From NCBI GenBank assembly GCA_029532415.1, contig JAQOTA010000050.1:248001-312000 (forward strand): a stretch of DNA of 64,000 nt, in the 5' to 3' direction. The notes under the pieces are model-generated. The model worked only from the letters and a program-made list of their open reading frames with translations, had not been told where the DNA came from and made no database searches. A program made the translations under genes and the position numbers. This DNA comes from Marasmius tenuissimus. Taxonomy: Eukaryota > Basidiomycota > Agaricomycetes > Agaricales > Marasmiaceae. Shown piece by piece: positions 46,301 to 57,328 of the stretch (positions are counted from its first letter, which is position 1; the number at the start of each line of letters is the position of its first letter).

Positions 46301-48911
46301 AAGTGAGGCAAGCGAGTTCAACAACCGATTCATCAATGTGACATCCTGGCGATCATCTGGGTTTAGCAGTGCAGATGCCGTAGTCTCTGACGTCAAGTTT
46401 GACTGGGTAAGGTGACGTTCCAATATGCTCACAGTAATGACCATGCCACTGATTCGGAGTCCTTTGCCACGAAGAAGAGTATTGCGGAAGTGCTTGAAGA
46501 TGTGTTTCCAGTCAAAGTCGCATGTCAAGACATTTCTCTGCAAAAGACATTCATGAACTTCAGGAAACCAACCAACTTGAATAAGCTGTCTCGGGGGGTG
46601 AGTTTCCGCTTCAGGGTGAGTATTGCTGAAGCATTCCGCTGATTCACAGCACCATCACTGGCCAGATAGTACAACCGCCGAAAGAACTCGGCCTGAGTAC
46701 GTTCTATGGCAGTGATTGCAGTGGATAGAATCCGCGAACGTGGCTCTGCTGTCTCCTTCTTGCATGTTCCCATTATGCAGAATGGACATGCAGCATACTC
46801 CTTTGGATTACCAGTCAATAGAGTGATCGCAAAGACTGTCACCTTGAACCTTGATGTAAGTCTTTATCTGTCTGTAGGAAATCACTGTGACTCACCTCAC
46901 TGGATAGATGCGCCCGACAGCCATTTAGATGATTCAAGACCATCTTTGCCTGCAAGATTGTTCAGAATTCAAGGTCACAGATGCTGCCGTGCTCCCAGCA
47001 TAGACCAATGAACAAGTTTGTCAACAGGTCCCACCAGAGGGCTTCACGAATCTTCATTTTGTCAACGCACAGGCCCATCCCAACAATTATCTGCCTCATG
47101 CCCTCCATCAAGGATTCAGGGGGAGCCAATGCTATCCATAGGTTGTGTATCATTTCGTCTAGTGTTGGGAATCCTGCTGAGCATAGCAACAGAGTATGGT
47201 TTAGGTGTTTCTTGGTGGCATTGATACATGGGATTCCCAGTGCTTTCTTTGCGATATTAGCAACACACTGGCCACCAATCTTATAGATGAGATAGGCTCG
47301 CTGAAAGTCAATCTCTCCAAAAGTCTGTGGGGTGTATGCCCGCTTGACAGCAGCATCAATCTTTTCGAGGATCAAGAACACACTTCGACTGCGGCAAATC
47401 TGAACAGCCATCAGGTTCCGGAGGCGGGGGATATCATTGGTACCAATCAAGATTGTGAGTCTCTTGTATGCCTCCAAGTGTCAATTCCTGACTGCTATGA
47501 CCTTACCAGCATTCAGTGCTTGCAGACGGAATGTTCGTATCTGTCCCGTTTTTCTCTCTAGCAGCCGGTGTATATGCGAGAATGACAGGTGATGCCAGGC
47601 AGTATGCTCATTTGCTCCATCTATAATTCGGTGATGTGCACCCATTATAACTTCATGGTGGTCTATTATCTGACAACTCGTACAGGTGCGCATACCACCA
47701 TTTCTGTCTGGGATTGCCTCGCCGCAGCACGAGTGAGAATGGAGGAACATCCTCGCGTTTTGGTTGTCAACACGGATACCCCAAGGCAGACTGGTACGGC
47801 TGTGTACTGCAAAGGGATAGGAAAGTACTGGTAGCTGTTCCTTGCCCTCTTTATCTCGAAACTGAACTCAATATCCAGGGCACCTGAGATGAGAATGTTT
47901 GGATATACCGACTGGGGAAGATGAGCAAGAGCCGATGAAGACGGGCGAGGTGGATCTGGCAGGCGCTGGTTCTGATTCTGAAGGCGATCGCGACCTTGCC
48001 CAAGAAGGAGTTTTGGCAATGGAGGAAGTGGAATGGGATGGCTTGGTCTAGTATTGATTGGCGAAGGTACTGTGTTTCTTGGTACGTTGACATGTCCCTC
48101 GCATGGCAGACTGCTGATATAAATACATTAGTTGGGCAATCTTGCAGTTCTGGTTGTGGTACTCACACTAGATGGATGGCGTCAATCATCAGTTGGGCCT
48201 TCAGGTCCAGGATAAACACATCTGCATGGAGTTTTGTAACGCAAACGTGGACCCAGTGGCAAAAACCCTCAATACCAAGTGGCCCACGCCGAACTAAGTG
48301 AAGTATGTCCTTTGCAGTTGCGCCATAACCAAAGACTGAGTGTAAGAGTGGATTTAGGGACATCTCCCAAGCTTCATTGCTGTCATCACATCCTATCGAA
48401 GGATCATCTGCTAGTTGGGCAATGTCGTCGTTTTTGGTAGCTAATGGAATGGAGTCTGGGAGGGATTTTGCTGCCTGCCACAGTGATTGAAGTAGGGGAG
48501 GGAATGGAGTGCTGATGTCCTCTATCAGCAGCGCTTCGAGCACAGGGTTTTCTATCGCGTCAGCAGTTGTCTTTTTGATTTGAAAGACATCTTCGCCTGC
48601 TAGACGAGACGGCCCAGGTGCTGTTTGTATCGTGGGGTCCAGGGGTGGTTTGGCCTTGAAAAAAGCCCCTATCACTCCTTCTTTGTTTTTCTTGCGGTCA
48701 AATAGCTTTGCATTGTCGATATAGCCTTTACTTGATAGATGCTGGATCCAGTTCTGTTCCGCTCCGTAGCTCAGCTTCACCTGAGATTCACAGCTGTCGC
48801 AATAACGTGTGCTCGACGCGTCAAACCCAAAAATTGCCTAGGAATCTGTGAGTTCACCCATATAGAATACGTGCAAGCAGATATGTCACGGACCTTTTTC
48901 TTTTTCGCCAT
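43336..48911 (-). pseudogene. transposon-type multidomain gene with P-element-like motifs and C-terminal PHD finger
   Basis: ATG at 48911 (MAKKKK). Exon 2 (48837-48167) has a CDSC...W-x-x-H finger of BED-like spacing. Further exons hold an HLPQSVYP linker, a CCGE...C-x2-C block (about 47720), the EAYKRLTILIGTNDIPRLR region, then LASDGA (about 46660). A D-x-x-WKH-x-x-K-x-FRN-x-LL motif follows near 46500, and LGTDSLE..F near 45960. The next exon (44651-44071) is Cys/His rich (CGLC, CPLC, H...H), and the last encodes a PHD finger (CSNGHC...C...C, FHLHC, WFCDNEC). Five in-frame TGA codons interrupt it (47481-47483, 45839-45841, 45650-45652, 45434-45436, 45251-45253), and the frame changes near 46535. 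The frame otherwise stays open over these stops. D-x-x-H-x-x-K-x-x-RN-x-LL and LE-F recall P-element/THAP9 transposases; this assignment is inference. It is probably an inactive copy of an autonomous element. Confidence 0.65.
43450..43503 (-). other. probable GC-AG intron inside the PHD finger
   Basis: The PHD finger is continuous only if a 54-nt segment is removed between ...SPGCNLK and FHLHCRGL. Its 5' end is GCAAGT after AAG, and its 3' end is ACCCAG. GC-AG introns are a known minor class with a strong donor context like this one. Confidence 0.6.
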
Positions 48912-49159
48912 TTGAACATTCAGCCTTGTTCGATCAGATAAGAAAAAGTTGGATTAGCTAATATTCTGGCTACAGGAGGCTGACTACCCCTGGGATCTGC
49001 GCTCTGAGCACGAGTTAGGTTCCGAAAATGTCAAAGAACTTGATTTCACGCCGATCTAGACCGTAAAATTACAAAAGACGGAGGCCCATTTTTTTTTTGG
49101 TAAGGGCAACTGGGACCCCCCCCCCCTCCCCCGATGATATGACCAAGCTGCCCGAGTGA
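48912..49159. other. 5' flank of the transposon-type gene; T and C homopolymers
   Basis: It includes a T10 run (about 49090-49099) and a C-rich tract (about 49118-49135), followed by GACACCCCTTGAGCGATC. An inversely oriented relative (GATCTCAAGGGGTGTCACC) lies near 34445, on the other side of LINE 2. The shared CCCTTACCAAA in inverse orientation (34530 region and 49100 region) may mark the ends of the interrupted transposon. Confidence 0.35.
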
Positions 49160-49734
49160 CACCCCTTGAGCGATCTGACTCGTCCACAGGAACAAGAGAA
49201 TAAAGCCAGAGATAGCCAGGTGGACGATGGGCAGTTGATAGTTGGCATGAGCATTATAGATGCAGCTGTAAATGCGGAGGTTTGATAGTTGGCAAAGGTG
49301 AGAGCGGGACTGATGAGGTTTATGTGGATGAACCATTAATCAGTCTGCTGCCAGCATGCCAATTTTCACAACAGCATCCTCCGGCCGATCGATGCCTCGA
49401 CCTTCATATCAAGACTCCAGGTGGCCATCGGTGGGTAAGTCCCGCTCAACCGTCTTCAGAGTCCAAATTTATTGTTTCAGTCAATAACACTTGCGAAGCT
49501 CGTGCATGTTCCCTTTCATCTAAACATACGGCGAACGGTACAGCACTCAGGTCCTACGGCCAATGTACTTGCTTCTGATTGCCTGTTACTACTCGCTATC
49601 TTTGACAAGTCACTATCATCAGATAGGTTAAAGGTACTATTCCAAGGGTCGTGACTGCCAGCCCCATCCTCTGAACCTACCATCAGTGAATCTCATTTAT
49701 CATATTCATGAATCTTGATTGACTTGGTGTCAGT

Positions 49735-51440
49735 ATGTTGATGGCACGTCTGCACTATATCTGGATTTTTGAAGTAGGCCCTGATACAGTGACCACAATG
49801 ATTTTCTGTTAGTCATGAGCTCAACTACACTCGTGTGCGATGTGATGCTCAACTTGGACCTGGAGGTGGAACACATCTGGAGGAAGAAGTGGTCTTTGGT
49901 AACAGTCATATATCTGCTGCAACGATATCTCCCTTTTTTTAACACTACGGGGCTGGTCCTTTATTGTAAGATACTCTTCTTATCCCAACCCTACACTTGA
50001 AATTTCACTCCTTTCCTCCGCTAGACAAGTTTCAAAAAGGGCTGAGCCCACGATATTGCTTCCTAAATTACTACATCAGTGGATGTACATACACTCGACC
50101 ATCATTGTTTCCATTGAATTGATCTAACATAGTTGAGTTCACAGGGAGTTTTACTGTAGGCATTGTGCTCTCCGATGGTGCACTTCCAAACTTGCCGTCA
50201 TCACACACATATGAACTCATAGAGTCATCCAGTGCTCCTTGCAGTCCGCCTGTGGGCTGTATGGGAACGCAGAGTTTCTGCTGTGATCTGCATTCTTGTG
50301 TTTTACCTAAGATGCTGGATTCCCTGCTTTATCTTTCTCAAGTTGTATGTTGACGCTACGGAGTGTGAGTCAGCCCTGTTGAACCTCCTGACATCTGACC
50401 AATTGCTGATGTTTTGATAGTTGCACTACTACCCGACCTTTGGGGCTGTTTTGTTTCCGGTGGTAGTGAGATACTGTACTTGTGCTGGGTTTTGTTGATG
50501 GTACATGACACTGGTATGTTGACATTGTTCTTCAAAGCTGAGCTATCAAATGACAAGACATCTGCAGGCACTCTGATAATGATAATCATTCCTGGGATTT
50601 CGGCCTGTAAGTCCCTATACTTCTCTACGGGACGACTCGGATCAATGCTGATAATTACTTGCTTGTAGTCCGGGTGGGCGGGAAGTCTGAACTCATGAAC
50701 ACTGTATATTGAGACGGTGAGTCCCAAGCTTCTGGCTTTGATTTTCCCAACCAAACATCAACACTGTTCCTTCTGGACAGGGATAATCTACTACATCATC
50801 CTCATCTTTTGTGAGTACTCCTGAAATTATTGAGTCAGCGATAGGACTAACTTTCAACCTCATACAGTGGTCTCTGTTGAATCCGGACTCCCAGATATAT
50901 GGACCGTTGTATCAGGCCACATCTATGCTTCAATTGTTTCACTATGATCTATGCTATTCCTAGTCACTCCCGTTATAGTAGCTACAGCCACCTCTGTATA
51001 GTATATAAGTAGCTCTGTATCTACATGCAATACCAGTACTTTTACTACTCTTGTTGCTGCCTCTAAGCCTATCTCCAGGTGAGCTAGTCTGTCCCATGCT
51101 GCCACTGCATGGGCAGGACCTCTGCCTCAACAGTCTCCCTCATCAACGTGATCATGATTTTGACTCTTCCAGTGAGTCGCCTGTACTAGCCCCATTATAA
51201 TCGCCCTGACAGCCACTTTTCCTCCTCGTGTTGACTGCTGCTCTCAGCACGACCTCATAAACATGTTGTCCTCGTATGTACTCTTATCCATTTACACAAC
51301 GTGCACTATGCTAAAAGAGCCATTCATAGCTTTGAGTGAGTACTCCACTCAGTCCTCACAAGCCGTGCTATTCTCCATATCAGACACGTAGCTTTGTCAG
51401 AGCCCAGACTATCCACAATTCGAAGCCAAAGCCAATGATC
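49735..51440 (+). pseudogene. DUF6533-type membrane protein, copy 2, decayed
   Basis: Exon by exon it matches copy 1: LEVEHIWRKKWSLVTVIYLLQRYLPF (about 49860), LLAVRLWAVWERRVS (about 50230), GCFVSGGSEILYLCWVLLMV (about 50445), IIYYIILIF (about 50785) and VLHSVLTSRAILHIR (about 51340). Two nonsense codons are TGA where copy 1 has CGA/CGG: in the VYRDG motif (near 50715) and in the FERVLHSV motif (near 51340). A solo LTR (50875-51132) sits at the start of the VSLINVIMILTLP exon. Confidence 0.75.
50875..51132 (+). mobile_element. solo LTR, family B-like
   Basis: 258 bp, TGTTGAATCC...CCTCAACA with 6-bp inverted termini (TGTTGA/TCAACA), flanked by exact GTCTC duplications (50870-50874 and 51133-51137). 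The comparison with DUF6533 copy 1 shows the empty site: GTGGTTTCCTTGATCAAC there, GTGGTCTC-[LTR]-GTCTCCCTCATCAAC here. A TATATAAG box lies at about 51000. Confidence 0.9.
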
Positions 51441-52928
51441 GGCAATCCGAAGCTACCAGTACTTGAATGACACTTGAGGTTGTATCGTACGATGTAGAGC
51501 CGATTTTGATCTGTTTTCGATAAAAGTATATACTATTTTGTCACACAATGTGCGATGGCGAGGGATATGCAATTTTGTCTAGAAAAAGGGATTTCCACCA
51601 GTTCCCTGCTTCAGGAATTTTTTCTAAGCATATTAGAGTACCTATGAGTTTGTCATTACCACCACTAGCCCACAGGATAGAGGGAACAGGAATGAAAGCT
51701 GAAAAACCTCAGAATTTCATGCGTGATAAGGGCGTGACAGTTCAGGAACCATTGATTGATACATTGGATACAGAGGGACAAGTACATTTTCATTGGAAGC
51801 TATACTGGTAGAGTCTAATTATCAAAATATAGGGGGAGAGGGGACAGAGAGCGAGCTCAATGAGTGAAGGAAGCTGAGAGGGAGTTTGAGGAGTGATGTG
51901 GACATGCTCACAAAATGATCGCCATCAGGCCGCCGCGAGTGACAAACCGTGACCCAAAAATCTTGCAATTCTCGTGCCCACCTCGGTCGCTGCCCGACAC
52001 TACAAGGGAGGAACATAAAATACTCAAAAAATCAGGTTAAGGTTTTTTCACTATATAAAATGTTTCTATCATGAAGAAATCGTGATAGCCGCTGCTCAGA
52101 GCCCGCGGAGAGAAATTTTCAAAAAAATCGCAATTCCATATCCAAAATAGTATTCGATCAAAACTAAAATGATCTTCGCCGGACGGACGATGGGGATAGA
52201 GCCATCAATCAAACTTGGCACCTCCAACAATTCCCACGGGGGGCGACGACGCTTGGCCTCGAACCACAATCTTCGCCTACTTTTTTCCCTTGCATGTCTT
52301 CGACTTGCATTCTCCAAACCATTCCCGCCGCGTAGTAAAATCTCTTCCAAATGGCCAAAAAGCAAAAAATAGACAAGCTGGAACCGAATTTCGGGATTGC
52401 TGGTACATTGCATCAAAAAATCCCGAGCGCCGGAGCGCTCAAGTATTAGTTTGAAGGTTATATTTCTCTACTCTTCCACCAACTGACTCACTCACTAACC
52501 ACTCAGATACTCCCTCAAAAAGCACTAAATTGAAGGGCAAATCCTCAAGCCTATCAAGACCCAAGTATAACGACAATTTGAATATGCAAATTTCTATCGG
52601 AAGTCCCCTGGGCACGCATGGAGAAAAGCTCGACAGAGATTCGGAGTACCCAAAGTCATTCCTAAGATGAGCGACCCAGCTTTGACGAGTCTGCTATTCA
52701 ACACGTCGCGGGTCCGCACAATCATCTGACTCGGACCAGGATTTTGGATCAATGATACCACACTCTGGTAGCTGTACTGCGCTGCTACGGACATTCGCCA
52801 GGTCGACTGTAAGTGACATGCTGACGATTTTTTTAGCTGCACTGCCATACAGAATTAGAACGCCGCCACCACCCCTTTCTCATGTCAATCGACAGCGGGA
52901 CTTGACAGCATGTTGATTCTCACGATTC
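51441..52928. other. intergenic region, nothing recognised
   Basis: Small open frames only (51548-51811 +; 52096-52416 - overlapping 52169-52372 +). No family, TIR or LTR was recognised. Confidence 0.4.
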
Positions 52929-53788
52929 TCACACGGGCCACGACTTTGGCCAACCCCCAAGCTTCCTCTCACACAGCGACCTCGGACTCGCAGGATGTTC
53001 AACAACTCGTCGTGCTTTTCCATCGATGGTGGCAGCTACAGCGTAATCCACGGAGATCAACATATCCATCTGTATGGTACATCTGGGCGGCATGATATTG
53101 GCTGTGGGCGAAGTGTGAATTGGCGTGGTGGAGAGGAGGTCGACGAGAAATGGAGGGTGAAGCTGCATGTTGAGGTATGAGTCCACGATGGCTGTATATT
53201 GCTCGAATGACTCATCCAAGCTAATATACAGTACAAACGTATACCATTGGGAGAAATCAAGCTTCTAAGGATGATTTCGAGTACCAATGAAGACTATGGA
53301 CACCCTCGCATCGATGTCAAAAGAACGGGACATCTTGCTTGCCTCGAAGATAGAAAGAAGCCTGAGCCATTCTTGACCATAAGTTACACTGGAAGAGGGG
53401 CTTTTGAGGTTGGTGAAGTCCGCAGATAGATGATTCAGATTTTGATATATGTCCTGCAGGCCTTCAAAAGAGACTGCCTGACTTTTTCTCGGATCAGGTG
53501 TGGTATCTGTCGTTCGTTTTTTCATTTTGAATACGAATAAGATCGTCAGGCATGCCAGTTTCACCCAGTTATTTGGTTTTAACGATTCGGACATTCCAAT
53601 GTTGATATTTCGCGATGGTGGGTGAATTTGAGCTCGATATGCCAGGCAGACCGTCTGACACCAGAGAAGATCTTCGGCCAGCTCAGCATGTTATCCGCTC
53701 TCTTGGTACCTCTCCGCAAGCCATTTTGGATTTTACCGCTTATTTGGCTCTGCAAACCTTCTATGTACGTTGTCATTGAGTCATTCAA
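52929..53788 (-). CDS. possible hypothetical gene
   Basis: Three minus-strand open stretches (53788-53579, 53594-53265 and 53219-52929) have protein-like composition and could be exons of one gene. Examples are EGLQSQISGKIQNGLRR, then EGLQDIYQNLNHLSADF, then LDESFEQYTAIVDSYL. I could not join them with confident splice sites and do not recognise the family. Confidence 0.25.
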
Positions 53789-53848
53789 CGGCTGAGAGCT
53801 GAATACCCTCAGATCACTTCAAGCACATTCCAACCCGACAATGCACCG

Positions 53849-55064
53849 ATGGATCAACTTCTGTATCAATTTTCTTGTACTAATGTGTGGATTCATCCCA
53901 ATACCGGTGCTGTCTGTCTTGGTCCAGAAGGCCCTTCACTCCACGATTACTCGTTTCACCTCCGCCGAATCCATCACCTGAATACTCTCGTACCCGCCCT
54001 TGAGAGCGACGTTCAACCCCCTCCTCTACGAATCGAAATGTTTAACGAACGTGATCCGTTCACGTACCTCGTTAGCTATGCCCCGATCAAGTTCGTGCTA
54101 TCTTACCTGTCTTGGTCGCGACCACTGGATACATTCTTCGTTGCCCACCCTGAACCAGCGATTCGAAACTATGTCTGGAATTCCATACCGCACACTCATC
54201 ATTCGGTGATCGCAGCGTTCCCGGATCATATTTCACAGTGGGGAATCGGACGGTGTGATTTGGAGTACGGGTCCCTTGATCGCCCAGCCAGATACCGGTT
54301 GTTGGGCGAGTGCTTTGGTGACTACATTCGGTGTGTTAGATTTCTTGATTTGAAACCGTTTTCAGGCTCACATGTCTATTCTGTGTTGTAGACTCTCTCT
54401 CACGCGTATTCCTCGAGATGGCGATAAAGTATGGATTATTGTGCTATGTGAATCCCATAGCTACCCTTGTGTGTGGCTATCTCAAGCATGTCATATCTTC
54501 AACCAACTTGGAATCCCTCGAGAAGAATGGTCCGGGTATGGTAAGTATCTGTCAGTTTGGAGACATCGCTACTGATAGTCCGTCTCAGCCGTACTACCAG
54601 ATGTCGTGGAGCTCACGCTCACACCCATCACCACAGAAGAACACCATAGTTCGGAGTTCCGAAACCAAATCAACCTCGAACGCCACGCTCCATACTATCT
54701 ATTCATTCGACCCCCGATATACCTCTCAGACGGGTTTCCAGATCTCACTTCTTGGACCACCTCAGCGCCGATGGGACCGCCATACTACTGGTCACTCGAT
54801 TCAGCCGGACGTGTGGTTCTGTCGGACACCGAGTGCTCAGCTTTGGGACTTCCACTCCTTCTTCCGAGCTGCGACTTGAAGTACCGGACCTTCCAACCGG
54901 AGGTATATGATTTTGTCGGTCGGTTCTTGGAGGCCAAGGGATTCAATCCTACGTCTACGGACTTTGCTGAATCGCTTGGTTATCCAAAGCTTCCTATCAA
55001 CAATCTGGCGGGTATAGAGTCTCCGGCGACGTTCGTTGAGATGGAGGATGTACAGTATACCTGA
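53849..55064 (+). CDS. unidentified protein, three exons
   Basis: Exons 53849-54330, 54392-54540 and 54589-55064 join in frame to 368 aa. The donors are GTGTGT and GTAAGT, and the acceptors TTGTAG and TCTCAG. No signal peptide or membrane helix is evident. The protein contains a middle segment DKVWIIVLCESHSYPCVWLS followed by HIFNQLGIPREEW, and a Pro/Thr-rich C-terminal half. I do not recognise the family. The second exon is also open in another frame; the chosen one gives better continuity and a compatible splice phase. Confidence 0.6.
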
Positions 55065-55766
55065 TCTTATATGCTATGGGCTTGGAGATGAATATAATGA
55101 CCCTTTTTGTATCTTTGCTGCGAGACAGTGCGAGAGGCTCGGAGATATCTGAGGTGCCGATTGTGCCGCCCACACGTGCAATGTTGAAGGTGGCGCGTTC
55201 CGCTAACAACAACAAACAAACCTTCAAACTGTGATCACCAGGGTTACTCGATCACCCCAACGCATACATACTGTTCTCGAAACCCGTCAGGATCTTCGCA
55301 TCCCAGGCTTGCTCAACATGTCTAATTCGATGTCTACGGCCCTTCTCTTGACTGGAACTTTGGAAGTCAGTCGACAAGCTAAAAGGTCCCTAGAGCGCAA
55401 TTTAGAGGAACGGACATGTGTTCATTATGCCCGATGACGAGCTCCCGTGGTGCCAGATAAAAATCAACGGAAAACGTAGGCCAACCCCGCAATCGGCAGA
55501 TCCGGATCTCACGACATCGTTCATCCTGTTACAGTAGCTTCGATCAGGCCAGCGGTGTACAGCAATACAGCTTACACGTTCCTTCCTTCCCATCCTCCAC
55601 CACTGTACGAGACATAGGTCTACAAAGGGAGAGAGAGCCTCGGTGAGCTCTCGAGCTCTTTTCGGTTGACGGGTGGGCTGATCTGGCAGATCTATAGGAG
55701 AACATTTACTCGCCAGAGCCCAACTCGAATCCATTCTACGCCGTGCGTTTGAGTACTCTACCATCG
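55065..55766. other. intergenic region upstream of the Tup1-like gene
   Basis: I looked here for missing N-terminal exons of the Tup1-like gene (a Tup_N coiled coil) and found none. Only short overlapping frames (for example 55231-55437 + and 55402-55779 -) are present. Confidence 0.45.
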
Positions 55767-57328
55767 ATGTCAGATCCATCTGGGCCTCCCAGTTCCTCCG
55801 ATCCCTCCGTCACATCGCCATTCGACGACTTTCATCAAGACGTTGGCTCTTCCCTTCCGGCTCAGGAAGCAATGTCGGGCCCACCAGTCACCCCAATCAG
55901 TACACCTCCAGGCGCATTCCCTCAAAACCTGATAGGCCTGATAGGAGATGATCATCCTCCCGAATTCAAGAAGGAGGGTGACGATTGGGTTGCCCTATTC
56001 AATCCGAGCAACCGGGAGGGATCAGATGTCAATCTTTTACACACTCTCGAGCATAGCAGGTTCGTAACATCCATTGGGGCCCATCATAGTCAACTTAGGA
56101 CTGACATCCTGCGACAAATCAATTCTCCAGCGTTGCCTGCTGTGTACGCTTCTCTGCGGATGGAAGATACGTTGCGACTGGATGTAATCGAACGGCTCAA
56201 ATCTATGATGTGAAGACTGGTGACAAGATCTGGTAGGGGAACTCCTATACGGCATCGTGTCAACCGGGAGCCCTTATGTTGCTCTTTTTCCAGCGTGCTG
56301 GAGGATGAAGCCGCTGATAGGGAAGGGAGCCTTTATCTTCGCGGTGTGTGCTTCAGCCCGGATGGAAAGTACCTCGCGACTGGGGGAGAAGACAAACTTA
56401 TCAAAGTGAGTGTGGATTTCTGAGTCGCCCTGTGACTGCCCATTGATAAACACTCATGCTTCAGGTATGGAACATCGAGACGAAAACAATTCGGAACATC
56501 TTCGAAGGCCACACACAGGAGGTTTATTCGATAGATTATTCTTCCGATGGACAGTTAATTGTCTCTGGATCGGGAGACAAGACAGTCAGGGTCTGGAACA
56601 TGGAAGACGGCACGTCAAAGTTATTCACCACCCACGAGGACAACGCCGGCGTTACGTCTGTAAGATTCAGCTCTGACGGACGGTATGTAGCTGCCGGCTA
56701 CATGGACGATCATGTTCGAATTTGGGAGGTGGCGACAGAACAGTTCGTTGAGCGGCTGCGAGGCCATCAGGATTGCATTTATAGCGTGGCCTTTACCCCC
56801 GGCGATAAGGGTCTAGTCAGCGGAAGTTTAGACAATACCTTGAAGCATTGGGATGTGTCCAACTTGTCGCATTCCGGGAACAATAATGAGGCCAGGGAGA
56901 GTCCCTGTACGATGACCTTCGTTGGCCACAAGGTGCATTCGGAGGATTCCACTCATGTCTCTGCCACGGTTGCTTAGGTTCTCATGGTTGTAGGACTTTG
57001 TCCTTTCCGTTGCCGTATCGCGAGACGGAAGATGTATCGCTTCTTCATCAAAAGATCGTGGGGTAATATTCTGGGATCCCAGGGATGCCACCGCGCAATG
57101 TTTGCTACGGGGACACAAGAACTCCGGTATGCTCGTTTCTTACTACTGAGGCGTGCACGTTAAACTTCAGTACAGTCATAGCGGCAGATCTCAGCCCGTC
57201 AGGCGGCGTACTAGCCACTGCTAGTGGAGATTGGATAGCCCGTGTTTGTAAGTGATCCCATTCATTCTGAGTAAAATGGAAGCTCAGGCACATCCAAAAG
57301 GGAGTTACACTTTCAATTGAAAAAGTAG
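55767..57328 (+). CDS. Tup1-like WD40 transcriptional co-repressor, N-terminally short
   Basis: Seven exons (55767-56059, 56131-56232, 56294-56405, 56465-56932, 56994-57126, 57176-57247, 57288-57328) give 406 aa. After a Ser/Pro-rich leader of about 70 residues comes the Tup1 hallmark [17 protein letters not shown]. Seven WD repeats follow ([106 protein letters not shown]). Tup1 partners with Ssn6/Cyc8 to repress transcription in the nucleus. The N-terminal tetramerisation/Ssn6-binding domain and Gln-rich region are absent here. The last repeat ends RVC in place of the usual RIW and has a short basic tail. It is either a truncated paralogue or its N-terminal exons were lost. Confidence 0.85.

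Noticed and set aside
43336..48911. KDZ-type or RAG1-like transposase as identity of the multidomain gene
   Set aside because: I do not see the CxC KDZ signature arrangement or RAG1 core motifs; the D-x-x-H-x-x-K-x-x-RN-x-LL pattern fits P-like enzymes better, so I kept that as a hypothesis only.
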